From NCBI RefSeq assembly GCF_900102875.1, contig NZ_FNGH01000003.1, forward strand, positions 1 through 64,000: a stretch of 64,000 nt of DNA. Reading direction: 5' to 3'. This document shows positions 51,706 to 60,155 of the stretch, one piece after another. This DNA is from Franzmannia pantelleriensis. Its GTDB lineage: Bacteria; Pseudomonadota; Gammaproteobacteria; Pseudomonadales; Halomonadaceae. The translations under genes were made by a program, and so were the position numbers. Positions within the stretch are counted from its first letter, which is position 1. Each line of letters opens with the position of its first letter. Under the pieces are notes generated by a model. It worked only from the letters and a program-made list of their open reading frames with translations, ran no database searches and was not told the DNA's origin.

Positions 51706-54700
51706 CGCTTCGCCAAGGCGCAGGTTGGCGCGCAGCTCGCGCCCCTGGCCGCTGAGGACGAGGTGGCGGATATCCAGGCGATCCTGCTGCATCTCCAGCC
51801 GTGCCTGGCCGCGGATATCGCGGACGGTAAGCAGGTTGCGCAGCCAGCGACGCTCGCGGGCGGCGCTGACGAACAGCTCCACCAGCGGTCCGCTGTCGCG
51901 CATTGCCAGGCGCAGCTCGCTGTCGAGTGACAGTGGTTGTTGCCAGGTCAGGCGCCCCTCGGCAAGCTCCAGGTCGGCCCACCAGCCGTCGCTGATCGCG
52001 GCGTTGTCCTCGGCCAGCTGCACGTTGCTCAGCGATATCCGCGACCCGCTGCTGTCGAAGGTCATATTGCGCAGGTCGCCGTCGTTGAGGCGTGCGTCGA
52101 TCATCAGGCTGCCGCTGAGTTCGTGCTCATTGAAGGCCAGGCGTGCATCCGGAGCATCCAGGCGTAGCATGCCGTGGGCCTGGTAGCCGTCGAGGCGCAG
52201 GTCGCTGGCCAGGGTGACGTGCCCGCCAAGCAGTCGCAGCGGTGAGTCCTCGGGCAGGTAGGCGTTGAATACTGCCAGGTCTGGCGCCTCGATATGCGGT
52301 AGGGCGATATGCGTATCCAGGGCCTGCAGTCCGGCGTCGAGGTCAAGCTGCCGGGCCTCGGCGGTAAGCTGCATATGGCGGCCCTCGATGAGTGCGCCGT
52401 CGGCGTCGTCGCGACGCAGATCGACCTGCGGCATGCGCAGCATCAGCGCCGCGCTCAGCGCTTCACGGCTGCCGGTGGCGGTGGCCACCAGTTGGCCGTC
52501 GCCGCGGGCCTCAAGGTCGAGGAAACCGAGCGAGAACGGGGTGGCATCCAGGCGCAGCTCACTGCCAGGTACCAGCCGACCGGCGTCCAGCTCGATGTCG
52601 GCTCGCAGCTGGGCGCTGCCGTCCACGGCCAGCCCGTGCTCGCTGCTCAGCAGCGCATTGAACAGCGCCATGTCGGCAAGCAGCCCGTCAAGGCGCAGCC
52701 GCCCGCTGGGCGTACGTGCCCCGCCTTGCTGCCAGCCGCTGCCGCCGGTGAGTACGGCTTCGCGGGCGACCACTACGCTGCGTGTTTCAGCGTCCTCGGC
52801 GCTGGCCTGCAGGGCCAGGCGGGAGCCGCTGATGTCCAGCCGTCCGCTGTCGAAGCGCGCCTGGTTGATGATCAGCTCGAGGTCGGCGCCGCCGCTCAGG
52901 GGTTGGCCCAGCAGCTGGCCACGAATCGCCGAGCCGTCGAGGGTTATCCGGCCACGGGCGCTATCGCTGTCGACCACCAGCACGCCGCTGGTGCCGGCGG
53001 TACCGCCATCCAGCTGCCAGGCCGGCGACTCGGGCAGATAGAGATTCAGCGCGGTGACGTCGGGCACCTCGGCGGCTTGCCAGGCTAGCTGCGCTTCGGG
53101 GTTGTCCAGGCGTCGACCGCTGTCGGGCAGCTCGCCGGTGGCGCTGAGCGAGAGGCGCGGCGCGTCGAACAGTCGGCGTCCGTCGCTCAATCGGCGGACA
53201 CCGACCTCGCTCAGGTCCAGGGTCAGCAGGCCACGCTGTGGGGTGTCGTCGACGAGGCTGGCGGTGAGGGTGCCCTGGCCGAGGGTGTCGAGGCCGAGGA
53301 ATTGCCCGCCGATCTCCTCCGAGTCGATCTGCAGCCGGCTGCCGGGCAGCGGCCGGCCTTGTTGGATATCGAATTCGGCACTGAGGCGGCCGCCGCCGCG
53401 CAGGCCCAGCGACTGGTCGACGAATAGTTCGCCGAGCAGGCCGTCGAGCACGCTGAGATTGTCGATCTCACCGGAGACACTGAGCGCTGCGTCAAACGGT
53501 GCGCTGGCCAGCAGCGGCGAGGTTACGACGGGCGTGTCGGGCTGCTCGTCGTCGGTGAGGAACGGCTCCAGCGGCAGCAGTGGCCAGGCGCTGGCCAGCT
53601 CGGCGCGGGGGAATACCAGTGAGGTGGTCAGCGGCTCGCCGGCGTCGTCGCCGGTGGCTGCCAGCGTCAGATGGGTACCGGAGAGGTGGAGTCGACCGCT
53701 GCGCGGGTCGAGCAGCGGCAGGGCCAGGGTAACGCCGAGGCGCCCCTGCATGGGCGTGTCGCCGAGGCGCAGGGCGACTTCGTCGCCATCGAGGCGGAAG
53801 GTGCCCTCGAGGGTATCGTCGCGGTAGTCGAGAAAACCGCGCAGGCGTGCTCGGCCGCCCTCGAGCTGCAGGGGAATGGCAGCGGGCAGGTAAGGCGCAA
53901 GCGTGGCGATGTTGGTGAGTTCGGTGTCCTCCCAGCGCAGTCCGGCGCGGTGCAACCGCTCGGGGGGCTGGTCGAGGCGCAGCCGCTCTCCGGCCAGGGC
54001 GATACGAAAGCCGTCGCCGCGCATCACCTCGGTGCCGTCCTGCTGCCACATGTGCATGTCGTCCAGCGTCAGGTCCAGTCGCGTTTCCGGTTCGCCCTGG
54101 TCGTCGCTGATGGTGGCACGGATGCGGCCGTCACCGAGCAGCTGGTAGCGCTGGCCGCCAGGCGTCAGGCGAGTGCTGTCTAGGGTCACCCCGAGGTCGG
54201 GGGAGTCGAGCTGCAGCTCGCTGCCGGGCAGCAGCTCGCCGGCCTCGAGCAGCAGCCGACCGGTGAGATCGCCGTGGCCGCTGACCTCCAGCCACTCGAG
54301 TCCCAGCAGGTAGTCGCTGAATACCGCATAGGCGTCGCTGGCGCCGGCCAGGTCGAGCTCGCCGTCGACGGCGTGGACGATATCGCCACCGCGCTGGTCG
54401 GCAAAGTCGAAGGGTACTAGACGGAGGCGAGCAGCGAGCCGGATGTCCTCGACCAGGGTGACCGCATCGCGGGTGATGCTGCCGTTGTCGAGGTCGAGCG
54501 CCATGCTCTGGATGGAGAGCTCGCGCTGCTGCCAGGCAAGCTCACTGAGCCTGAGCCGGCCGCTGCCGGCCACTCGCAGCCGGCCCACCGCAACCTCGTG
54601 GATGCGGCTGGCATCGAGATGGTCGATCTCGATGCGCCCCCCGAGTAGCGGCCACAGCGCAACCCGCAGGTTGACCTGCTCGACGTCGAGTCCCAGCCAG

Positions 54701-54942
54701 CGTGGCGCTTGTTGCACCAGCTCCAGTCGGGCAGCGCTGAGCTGCCCGGGATACCAGCTCCAGGCACGCTCCCAGCGCAGATCGAGTTCGGTACGCGCCA
54801 GCGGCTCATCGAGCAGGGCGGCACGCAGCCGCTCGCTGTTGATAAGGGTGTTGGCCAGTGCCAGGTACAGCAGCCACAGGCCCATCAGGACCAGCAGTAG
54901 TGCCTTGGCGATGCGGCGCGGAACACCCGACGAACGCCACGC
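51523..54942 (-). CDS. Giant AsmA-like (bridge-type) membrane-anchored protein
   Basis: An 1139-residue protein with one N-terminal membrane helix (about 14-33) and an almost wholly beta-strand-rich periplasmic part, like AsmA, YhdP and TamB, which carry phospholipids between inner and outer membranes. Two motifs recur in order: LLPGSELQLDS, PLPGSRLQIDS, LVPGSELRLDA near residues 236, 531 and 789, and PYLPAAIPLQLEGG, LYLPESPAWQLDGG, AYLPEDSPLRLLGG near 349, 636 and 896. So the protein is built from repeats of about 260-290 residues. A TTG 33 bases upstream is an alternative start; neither has a good ribosome site. The family assignment is moderate. Confidence 0.72.
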   Translation of the reverse strand, partial: AWRSSGVPRRIAKALLLVLMGLWLLYLALANTLINSERLRAALLDEPLARTELDLRWERAWSWYPGQLSAARLELVQQAPRWLGLDVEQVNLRVALWPLLGGRIEIDHLDASRIHEVAVGRLRVAGSGRLRLSELAWQQRELSIQSMALDLDNGSITRDAVTLVEDIRLAARLRLVPFDFADQRGGDIVHAVDGELDLAGASDAYAVFSDYLLGLEWLEVSGHGDLTGRLLLEAGELLPGSELQLDSPDLGVTLDSTRLTPGGQRYQLLGDGRIRATISDDQGEPETRLDLTLDDMHMWQQDGTEVMRGDGFRIALAGERLRLDQPPERLHRAGLRWEDTELTNIATLAPYLPAAIPLQLEGGRARLRGFLDYRDDTLEGTFRLDGDEVALRLGDTPMQGRLGVTLALPLLDPRSGRLHLSGTHLTLAATGDDAGEPLTTSLVFPRAELASAWPLLPLEPFLTDDEQPDTPVVTSPLLASAPFDAALSVSGEIDNLSVLDGLLGELFVDQSLGLRGGGRLSAEFDIQQGRPLPGSRLQIDSEEIGGQFLGLDTLGQGTLTASLVDDTPQRGLLTLDLSEVGVRRLSDGRRLFDAPRLSLSATGELPDSGRRLDNPEAQLAWQAAEVPDVTALNLYLPESPAWQLDGGTAGTSGVLVVDSDSARGRITLDGSAIRGQLLGQPLSGGADLELIINQARFDSGRLDISGSRLALQASAEDAETRSVVVAREAVLTGGSGWQQGGARTPSGRLRLDGLLADMALFNALLSSEHGLAVDGSAQLRADIELDAGRLVPGSELRLDATPFSLGFLDLEARGDGQLVATATGSREALSAALMLRMPQVDLRRDDADGALIEGRHMQLTAEARQLDLDAGLQALDTHIALPHIEAPDLAVFNAYLPEDSPLRLLGGHVTLASDLRLDGYQAHGMLRLDAPDARLAFNEHELSGSLMIDARLNDGDLRNMTFDSSGSRISLSNVQLAEDNAAISDGWWADLELAEGRLTWQQPLSLDSELRLAMRDSGPLVELFVSAARERRWLRNLLTVRDIRGQARLEMQQDRLDIRHLVLSGQGRELRANLRLGEASPRGVFYARYGALSLGVALADGQRRWQWPGARGWFERQPVFSSDHVSSRHWLESLEVDPP

Positions 54943-55067
54943 CATCAGGGCTGTCGCAGGGAGTAAGGTGGACAAGGCATGACACTATGGGTCAATCTGC
55001 GGCCTCCTTTGCCGTGTGTAATATGGCATCATCCCTTGATACACCCTTATGCGCAGGCACATAACGC

Positions 55068-55784
55068 ATGTTTCTCGATGATTTTCATTCGGTCAGGGAC
55101 GGCCGCATCGGCATCTCCGCGGATCAGGCTAGTCACTTCGCCAAGCGCGTGGCGGGGGACTACAACCCGATCCACAATCCCGATGCGCGCCGCTTCTGCG
55201 TCCCCGGCGACCTGCTGTTCTCGCTGGTGCTGATGCGTTTCGGTCTGTCGCAGCACATGAACTTTCGTTTCCTGAGCATGGTGAGCGCCGACGTGCCGCT
55301 GGACTTCCTTGAGCATGATGATGGCCGCATTCGCGTCACCGACCAAGCTGGCAAGGTCTATCTCGAGGTCGAACGGCGCGGCGAGGTAACCCGCGACGAG
55401 TCGGTGGTCGAGGCCTTTGCGCGACGCTATGTGGCCTTCTCGGGCAAGAATTTTCCTCACTATTTGAAGCCGCTGATGGAAGCCGAGGGGGTGATGTTCA
55501 ACCCCCAGCGGCCGCTGGTGATCTACGACAGCATGGGCTTCTCGCTGACCCGCCTGGATGCGGTGGCGCCGGGCCTGGAACTGTCCGGCTCGTCCCTCGA
55601 GGTGGCCGGCAAGCGCGGCGATGCGCTGCTCGAGTTCGACATGACCAGCGGCGGTGAGCCCATTGGACACGGCTCCAAGAAGCTCGTCGTCAGCGGCCTG
55701 CGCGACTATGACGCCAGCGCCATGGACGCCATCGTCGACGAGTTCTATCGGCTCAAGCATGCCTACGAGTCCTCGACCGCCTGA
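55068..55784 (+). CDS. DUF3581 family protein
   Basis: A 238-residue cytoplasmic protein of a family found in gammaproteobacteria. The opening FHSVRDGRIGISADQASHFA and AGDYNPIHNPDARRFCVPGDLLF recall the hot-dog fold of MaoC-like hydratases (the DYNPIH segment sits where MaoC has its catalytic D-x4-H). Internal repetition of the pattern suggests a double hot dog. An enzyme role on acyl-thioesters is an inference. It is monocistronic and convergent with the UspA gene, five bases apart. Confidence 0.75.
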   Translation: MFLDDFHSVRDGRIGISADQASHFAKRVAGDYNPIHNPDARRFCVPGDLLFSLVLMRFGLSQHMNFRFLSMVSADVPLDFLEHDDGRIRVTDQAGKVYLEVERRGEVTRDESVVEAFARRYVAFSGKNFPHYLKPLMEAEGVMFNPQRPLVIYDSMGFSLTRLDAVAPGLELSGSSLEVAGKRGDALLEFDMTSGGEPIGHGSKKLVVSGLRDYDASAMDAIVDEFYRLKHAYESSTA

Positions 55785-55788
55785 GGGC

Positions 55789-56700
55789 TCAGCGGGTGAC
55801 CACGATGATCGGGCACGGCGAGCGGTCGATCACCTTGTGACTGACCCCGCCGAGTAGCTGCTCGCGCCACTGGCTCATGCCGCGTCGGCCCATGATCAAC
55901 ATCGGTTTGCCGTCGGCTTGCCGGGCATGATCGAGTATCGCTTCCGCCGGCGCGCGACCGATCAGACACTGCTCGATGATCGGCGACTCGACCCCCGCCA
56001 GGTGCTTCTTGGCATGCGAGAAGATCCAGTCACACTCACGCCGCTCGGTGTCGCGCTGGCGCGCCGGGGTGGCCGGGTCGTCGGGGTCACGGGGCACGCA
56101 GTACATTAGTTCTACCGGTAGCTGGCCCGAGATCGCCAGGCCGGCGGCCAGTTCGGCGGCGGCGGCGCTGTGGGATGAGCCGTCCACCGGCAGCAGGATG
56201 CGGTCGATATGCTCGGCGTCGTCGATCGACATCTGGTCGTGAACCACGCACACCGGGCAGCGCGCCTTGTGGATCACGGCATTGCTGAGGTTGCCGCGCA
56301 GCAGCTTGCCGAGTCGGTCGAGCCCCTGAGCGCCCATCACCAGCATGCTGTCGGGAATTTCACTCGCATGGTCGATGATCTCGCGGGCCAGGTGGCGCAC
56401 GAAGTCGTGCTCGCGCAGGGTGACCTCCTCCACTTCGACACCCGGGTCGGCGCCCAGCGCCTGACGCGCCTGGGAAAAGGCGCGGGTGACCGAGCCCTGA
56501 ATCACCTCATGATCGTGGTCGACCTCATCGAGGCGGTTGGCGGGTATATCGCTGAGCTCGGCGGGGTACAGCGGCTGTACGTGCAGCAACTCCAGCGGCG
56601 CCTGCCACAGCCGCGCCAGCTGGGCGGCGTGGCGTACTGCTGCCAGGGTGGCCCGCGAACCGTCCACCGGCACCACGACCTGTGAGATTGGCCTGCTCAT
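55789..56700 (-). CDS. Tandem universal stress protein (two UspA domains)
   Basis: A 303-residue protein with two Usp domains (about 1-145 and 150-303). Each has the hydrophobic first strand with VPVDGS or LPVDGSSHS and an ATP-binding-type glycine motif: SMLVMGAQGLDRLGKLLRGN in the first and LIMGRRGMSQWREQLLGGVS in the second. Tandem Usps help survival under stress and may bind ATP. ATG 56700 has AAAGGAG upstream. Confidence 0.92.
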   Translation of the reverse strand: MSRPISQVVVPVDGSRATLAAVRHAAQLARLWQAPLELLHVQPLYPAELSDIPANRLDEVDHDHEVIQGSVTRAFSQARQALGADPGVEVEEVTLREHDFVRHLAREIIDHASEIPDSMLVMGAQGLDRLGKLLRGNLSNAVIHKARCPVCVVHDQMSIDDAEHIDRILLPVDGSSHSAAAAELAAGLAISGQLPVELMYCVPRDPDDPATPARQRDTERRECDWIFSHAKKHLAGVESPIIEQCLIGRAPAEAILDHARQADGKPMLIMGRRGMSQWREQLLGGVSHKVIDRSPCPIIVVTR

Positions 56701-56774
56701 CTATCTAGCGCTCCTTTTATTATCGAAACTACTTTGCTGCCAGTAGCCTAGCGCAGAGTGGCGGGTCTTGTCGG

Positions 56775-57788
56775 CTAGCGAATCGCTAGGCGCTTGCCGA
56801 ACATCATGCCGCCCCAATCGAGGCGATTGACCAGCGCATTGAGCCAGATCGACCCGGCCATGCCCACCACCAGCAGCAGCAGGCAGTAGACCGGTAGCGA
56901 AAAGTGTACGAACCGATCGGCGAAGTCGACCACGGCAAAGAACAGCGGATGAGCCAGGTAGATGCCGAACGAGTACTCGTTGACCTTCTTGACCAGCGCG
57001 GGCGCCGGGCGGTCCTTGAGATGGCGCATCAGCCACAGGGTGAACAGGATGAAGAAGGGGATCACCCAGCTCTCCTTGGAGGAATACTCGAGCAGGCCGG
57101 CAAAGGTCAGCGTCACGATCACCGCGACCCAGATGATCAACCATCCAGGGTTGGCCAGTTGGCGCAGCGCGGAGACGCGCTCCAGATCGGGGTAGTGGCG
57201 GACCAGCACCAGCGCCAGGAAGAACAGGTAGATCCAGCCCACCGGCACGATCCAGTGAAGGTAGCCGGGGGGCGAGACGTCGAACCAGCGGGTAAGGCCC
57301 CAGTAGCCGGCACTGATCAGGCTGCCGAGTACCAGCCAGGGAGCGGCGGGCAGGTAGCGGCCCAGGTCGTAGCGGGTGTAGACCCAGTAGAAGACGTAGA
57401 ACTGCATGGCGATGATCAGGAAGTAGCCGTGCCAGCCGGCATAGATCATGTATTCGACGAAGTTGTCGATGAAGCCCAGCTCGCCGCCCTCGGCGTTGAC
57501 GCTAAGGTAGTTGGTGGTGGAGTAGATCAACCCGTAGACCACGTAGGGCACCATCACGTACTTGATACGGTTAGCCAGGAAGCCGTCGGGGATATGGCTG
57601 CCGTAACGCGCCGAGAACAGGAAGATCGAAATGAAGATGAACACCGGCGTACCGAGCACGGTGGGAATACGCGCCAGGTCGAGGTAGAGATTGTCGTAGC
57701 GCTGGTTTAGGCGATCGAGGAAGTGGAAGCAGAATACCGCCAGACAGCCATAAAAACGCAGCCAGTAGATTTCCTCGATTCGTTTCAT
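56775..57788 (-). CDS. Acyltransferase-3 family membrane protein
   Basis: A 337-residue membrane protein with about ten helices. It starts RIEEIYWLRFYGCLAVFCFH, the family's first helix with the catalytic His position, and ends with SFGIYLAHPLFF. Acyltransferase-3 proteins put acetyl or other acyl groups on sugars or polysaccharides. No glycosyltransferase is adjacent; the target is unknown. Confidence 0.85.
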   Translation of the reverse strand: MKRIEEIYWLRFYGCLAVFCFHFLDRLNQRYDNLYLDLARIPTVLGTPVFIFISIFLFSARYGSHIPDGFLANRIKYVMVPYVVYGLIYSTTNYLSVNAEGGELGFIDNFVEYMIYAGWHGYFLIIAMQFYVFYWVYTRYDLGRYLPAAPWLVLGSLISAGYWGLTRWFDVSPPGYLHWIVPVGWIYLFFLALVLVRHYPDLERVSALRQLANPGWLIIWVAVIVTLTFAGLLEYSSKESWVIPFFILFTLWLMRHLKDRPAPALVKKVNEYSFGIYLAHPLFFAVVDFADRFVHFSLPVYCLLLLVVGMAGSIWLNALVNRLDWGGMMFGKRLAIR

Positions 57789-57948
57789 GGGCTCCCCAAA
57801 CCGGTTCGCTGTCCATCGTGATCGTTAGCCGTTGAACGACCTCGCGCCGCGTGATGTCCGACCACGGCATGCCCGAGTAATTCCCTGAAGTGGAGTTATC
57901 CTTTTCATTTCATGGCTGTTTATTTCATGGATAGGGAGTCGTCCAGAT

Positions 57949-58821
57949 ATGAACGTACGCTTGCATGTGATGTTGTTGGGAGTGATGTCGCTGCTGCTGT
58001 GTGCCCCGGCCCTGGCAGGGCAGGTCAGCCATCAACGCTTTGCCTCCGAGACTCTGGGGCGTGATTACCCCTACACCATCTACCTCCCCGACGGCTACGC
58101 GGTATCCAATCAGCGCTACCCGGTGATCTATCTGCTGCACGGTTCGTTCGGCAGTGACCGCGACTGGACCAGCAGCGGTAACTTGCGCAGGGTCGCCGAC
58201 CACCTGATCGGGGAGGGGCGTATTCCCCCGGCGGTGATCGTCATGCCGGGGAGCCTCAGCTGGTGGGTGGATGGCCATAACGAGGCGGCACGCACGGCCT
58301 TCTTCGACGACCTGATGCCGCATATCGAAGCCTCCTGGCACGTTCACGAGCACCGCCAGGGGCGTGCCGTAGGCGGGCTCTCGGCGGGGGGCTACGGATC
58401 CCTCAACTTCATTCTCGAACGGCCCGACCTGTTCGCCGCTGCCGCGGCGCTGAGCCCGGCCAGCTACAGTCCGATGCCGCCGGGTAACTCCTCGGCGCGC
58501 CGCCATCCGGCCTTCCTGGATGAGGAGGGGCGCTTCGACCCGGTGCTATGGTCGCAGCTCAACTACACGGCCTATCTCGATGACTATCTGGCGCAGCCGC
58601 AGGTCGTGCCGCTCTACCTCAGCGCAGGCAACCGCGACCCCCTGGATGCCGAGGGCCACGCCCGGCGCATTCACCGTGAGCTGGTCGACCACCAGCCGGA
58701 GCAGCTGATGCTGGAGATCCTGCGCGGTGGTCACACCTGGCGGGTATGGCGTACCAGCCTGCCCAATGCGCTGATGTTCATGAGCGACTATCTCGACCCA
58801 CCGCGGGCGCTGGAGGATTGA
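57949..58821 (+). CDS. Secreted esterase, esterase-D/Fes-like alpha/beta hydrolase
   Basis: A 290-residue exported hydrolase (PF00756-type). The signal peptide ends near residue 23 (ALA-GQ). The oxyanion region is YLLHGSFGSDRDW, the nucleophile Ser lies in VGGLSAGGYGSLN (about 140) and the His in RGGHTWRVWRTSLP (about 263). Relatives include S-formylglutathione hydrolases, siderophore esterases and mycolyltransferases; the periplasmic location favours an ester on an external substrate. ATG 57949 has AGGGAG upstream. Confidence 0.85.
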   Translation: MNVRLHVMLLGVMSLLLCAPALAGQVSHQRFASETLGRDYPYTIYLPDGYAVSNQRYPVIYLLHGSFGSDRDWTSSGNLRRVADHLIGEGRIPPAVIVMPGSLSWWVDGHNEAARTAFFDDLMPHIEASWHVHEHRQGRAVGGLSAGGYGSLNFILERPDLFAAAAALSPASYSPMPPGNSSARRHPAFLDEEGRFDPVLWSQLNYTAYLDDYLAQPQVVPLYLSAGNRDPLDAEGHARRIHRELVDHQPEQLMLEILRGGHTWRVWRTSLPNALMFMSDYLDPPRALED

Positions 58822-58951
58822 GCCCCGGGATACGCACCTGACGCGGCGTAGCATTCGCTAAACTTTACTCGATGACTGCCGATATTCGTTGCTGATGGTC
58901 ATCGCCATCTGCGGTGGCCGCCTTTGACGACGGACAATCGGGAGTCGGTCC

Positions 58952-60109
58952 ATGCGACGTCGATTAACGCTGCTATTCGGAGCCCTGTGTCTGCTGGCTC
59001 CACCTGTCCAGGCCGAGCTGACGTTTGGCCTGGTGGCCCCTCTCAGCGGCCCCGCCGCCTCGCTGGGCAACGGCATGCGCCAGGGCATCGAGGCGCACTT
59101 TGCCGAGGTCAATGCCGCCGGCGGTGTGCACGGCGCCGAACTCACCTTATTGGCCCGCGACGACCAGTACGAGCCGCTGCGCGCCGCTCCCGAGACTCGC
59201 CGCCTGATCGAGGAGGACGAAATGCTGGCGGCGATCGGCAACGTCGGTACCCCCACCGCGATCGTCACCATCCCGCTGCACAACCAGTACCAGACGCTGC
59301 TCTACGGTGCCTTCACCGGCGCCGGCGTGCTGCGCCGAGACCCACCCGATCGTCACGTCATCAACTACCGTGCCAGCTACGTACAAGAGACCGCGGCAAT
59401 GGTCGAGGGGCTGCTCGAGGCAGGTATCGCCCCGGAAGAGATTGCCTTCTTCACCCAGAACGACGGTTTCGGCGATGCCGGCTACATCGGCGGCGTACGC
59501 GCTCTGGCGTCCCACGGCTTCGAGGACGCTGGTCAACTGGCTCACGGCCGCTTCACCCGCAGTACCCGCAACGTGCACCAGGCGCTGGCGACCATCCTGC
59601 AAGCGCCGGTGATGCCGCGGGCGATCATCATGGTGGGTACCTACGGGCCGGTGGCCGACTTCATTCGCGAAGCGCGCCAGGATCTCCCCGAGACGCTGTT
59701 TCTCAACGTCTCCTTCGTCGGCAGCCAGGCGCTGGTCGACGAGCTGGGCGCACTGGCCGAGGACGTGATCATCACCCAGGTGGTGCCGCCCCTGGATGCC
59801 GAGCTGCCCGGCGTGGTGGCTTACCGCGAGGCCCTCGAGGCTCATGGCAATGGCGCCAGCCCCGATTTCATCTCGCTGGAGGGCTATCTGGCCGCTGCGC
59901 TATTCGTCAAGGGGCTGGAGGCGGCCGGCCCCGCGCCGGACCGGGAGGCGCTGGTCGATGCACTGCTGGGGCTCGGCGAGGTTGACCTAGGCCTCGGTGA
60001 GCCGCTGCGACTAGGGCGCGGCGACCACCAGGCCAGTGACGCGGTATGGCCGACCATTATCCGCGATGGCGGCTTCGAACCGGTGGACTGGTCCACCCTC
60101 GCACGCTGA
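58952..60109 (+). CDS. Periplasmic binding protein, branched-chain amino-acid (LivK) type
   Basis: A 385-residue type I periplasmic binding protein. The signal peptide covers about 1-21 (VQA-EL). FGLVAPLSGPAASLGNGMRQ and NAAGGVHGAELTLLARDDQY are the standard first-lobe motifs. No permease or ATPase gene is adjacent; instead a chemoreceptor gene begins 46 bases after the stop. That context suggests the protein presents its ligand to the receptor rather than to a transporter. The ligand is unknown. Confidence 0.87.
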   Translation: MRRRLTLLFGALCLLAPPVQAELTFGLVAPLSGPAASLGNGMRQGIEAHFAEVNAAGGVHGAELTLLARDDQYEPLRAAPETRRLIEEDEMLAAIGNVGTPTAIVTIPLHNQYQTLLYGAFTGAGVLRRDPPDRHVINYRASYVQETAAMVEGLLEAGIAPEEIAFFTQNDGFGDAGYIGGVRALASHGFEDAGQLAHGRFTRSTRNVHQALATILQAPVMPRAIIMVGTYGPVADFIREARQDLPETLFLNVSFVGSQALVDELGALAEDVIITQVVPPLDAELPGVVAYREALEAHGNGASPDFISLEGYLAAALFVKGLEAAGPAPDREALVDALLGLGEVDLGLGEPLRLGRGDHQASDAVWPTIIRDGGFEPVDWSTLAR

Positions 60110-60155
60110 TTCCCTCTGTACGGCGGGATGGTTCCGACTACCCAAGGGGCACGAC

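Noticed and set aside
52265-53088. Long plus-strand frames opposite the AsmA-like gene
   Set aside because: Ser/Arg-rich shadows of a repetitive GC-rich gene without start signals.
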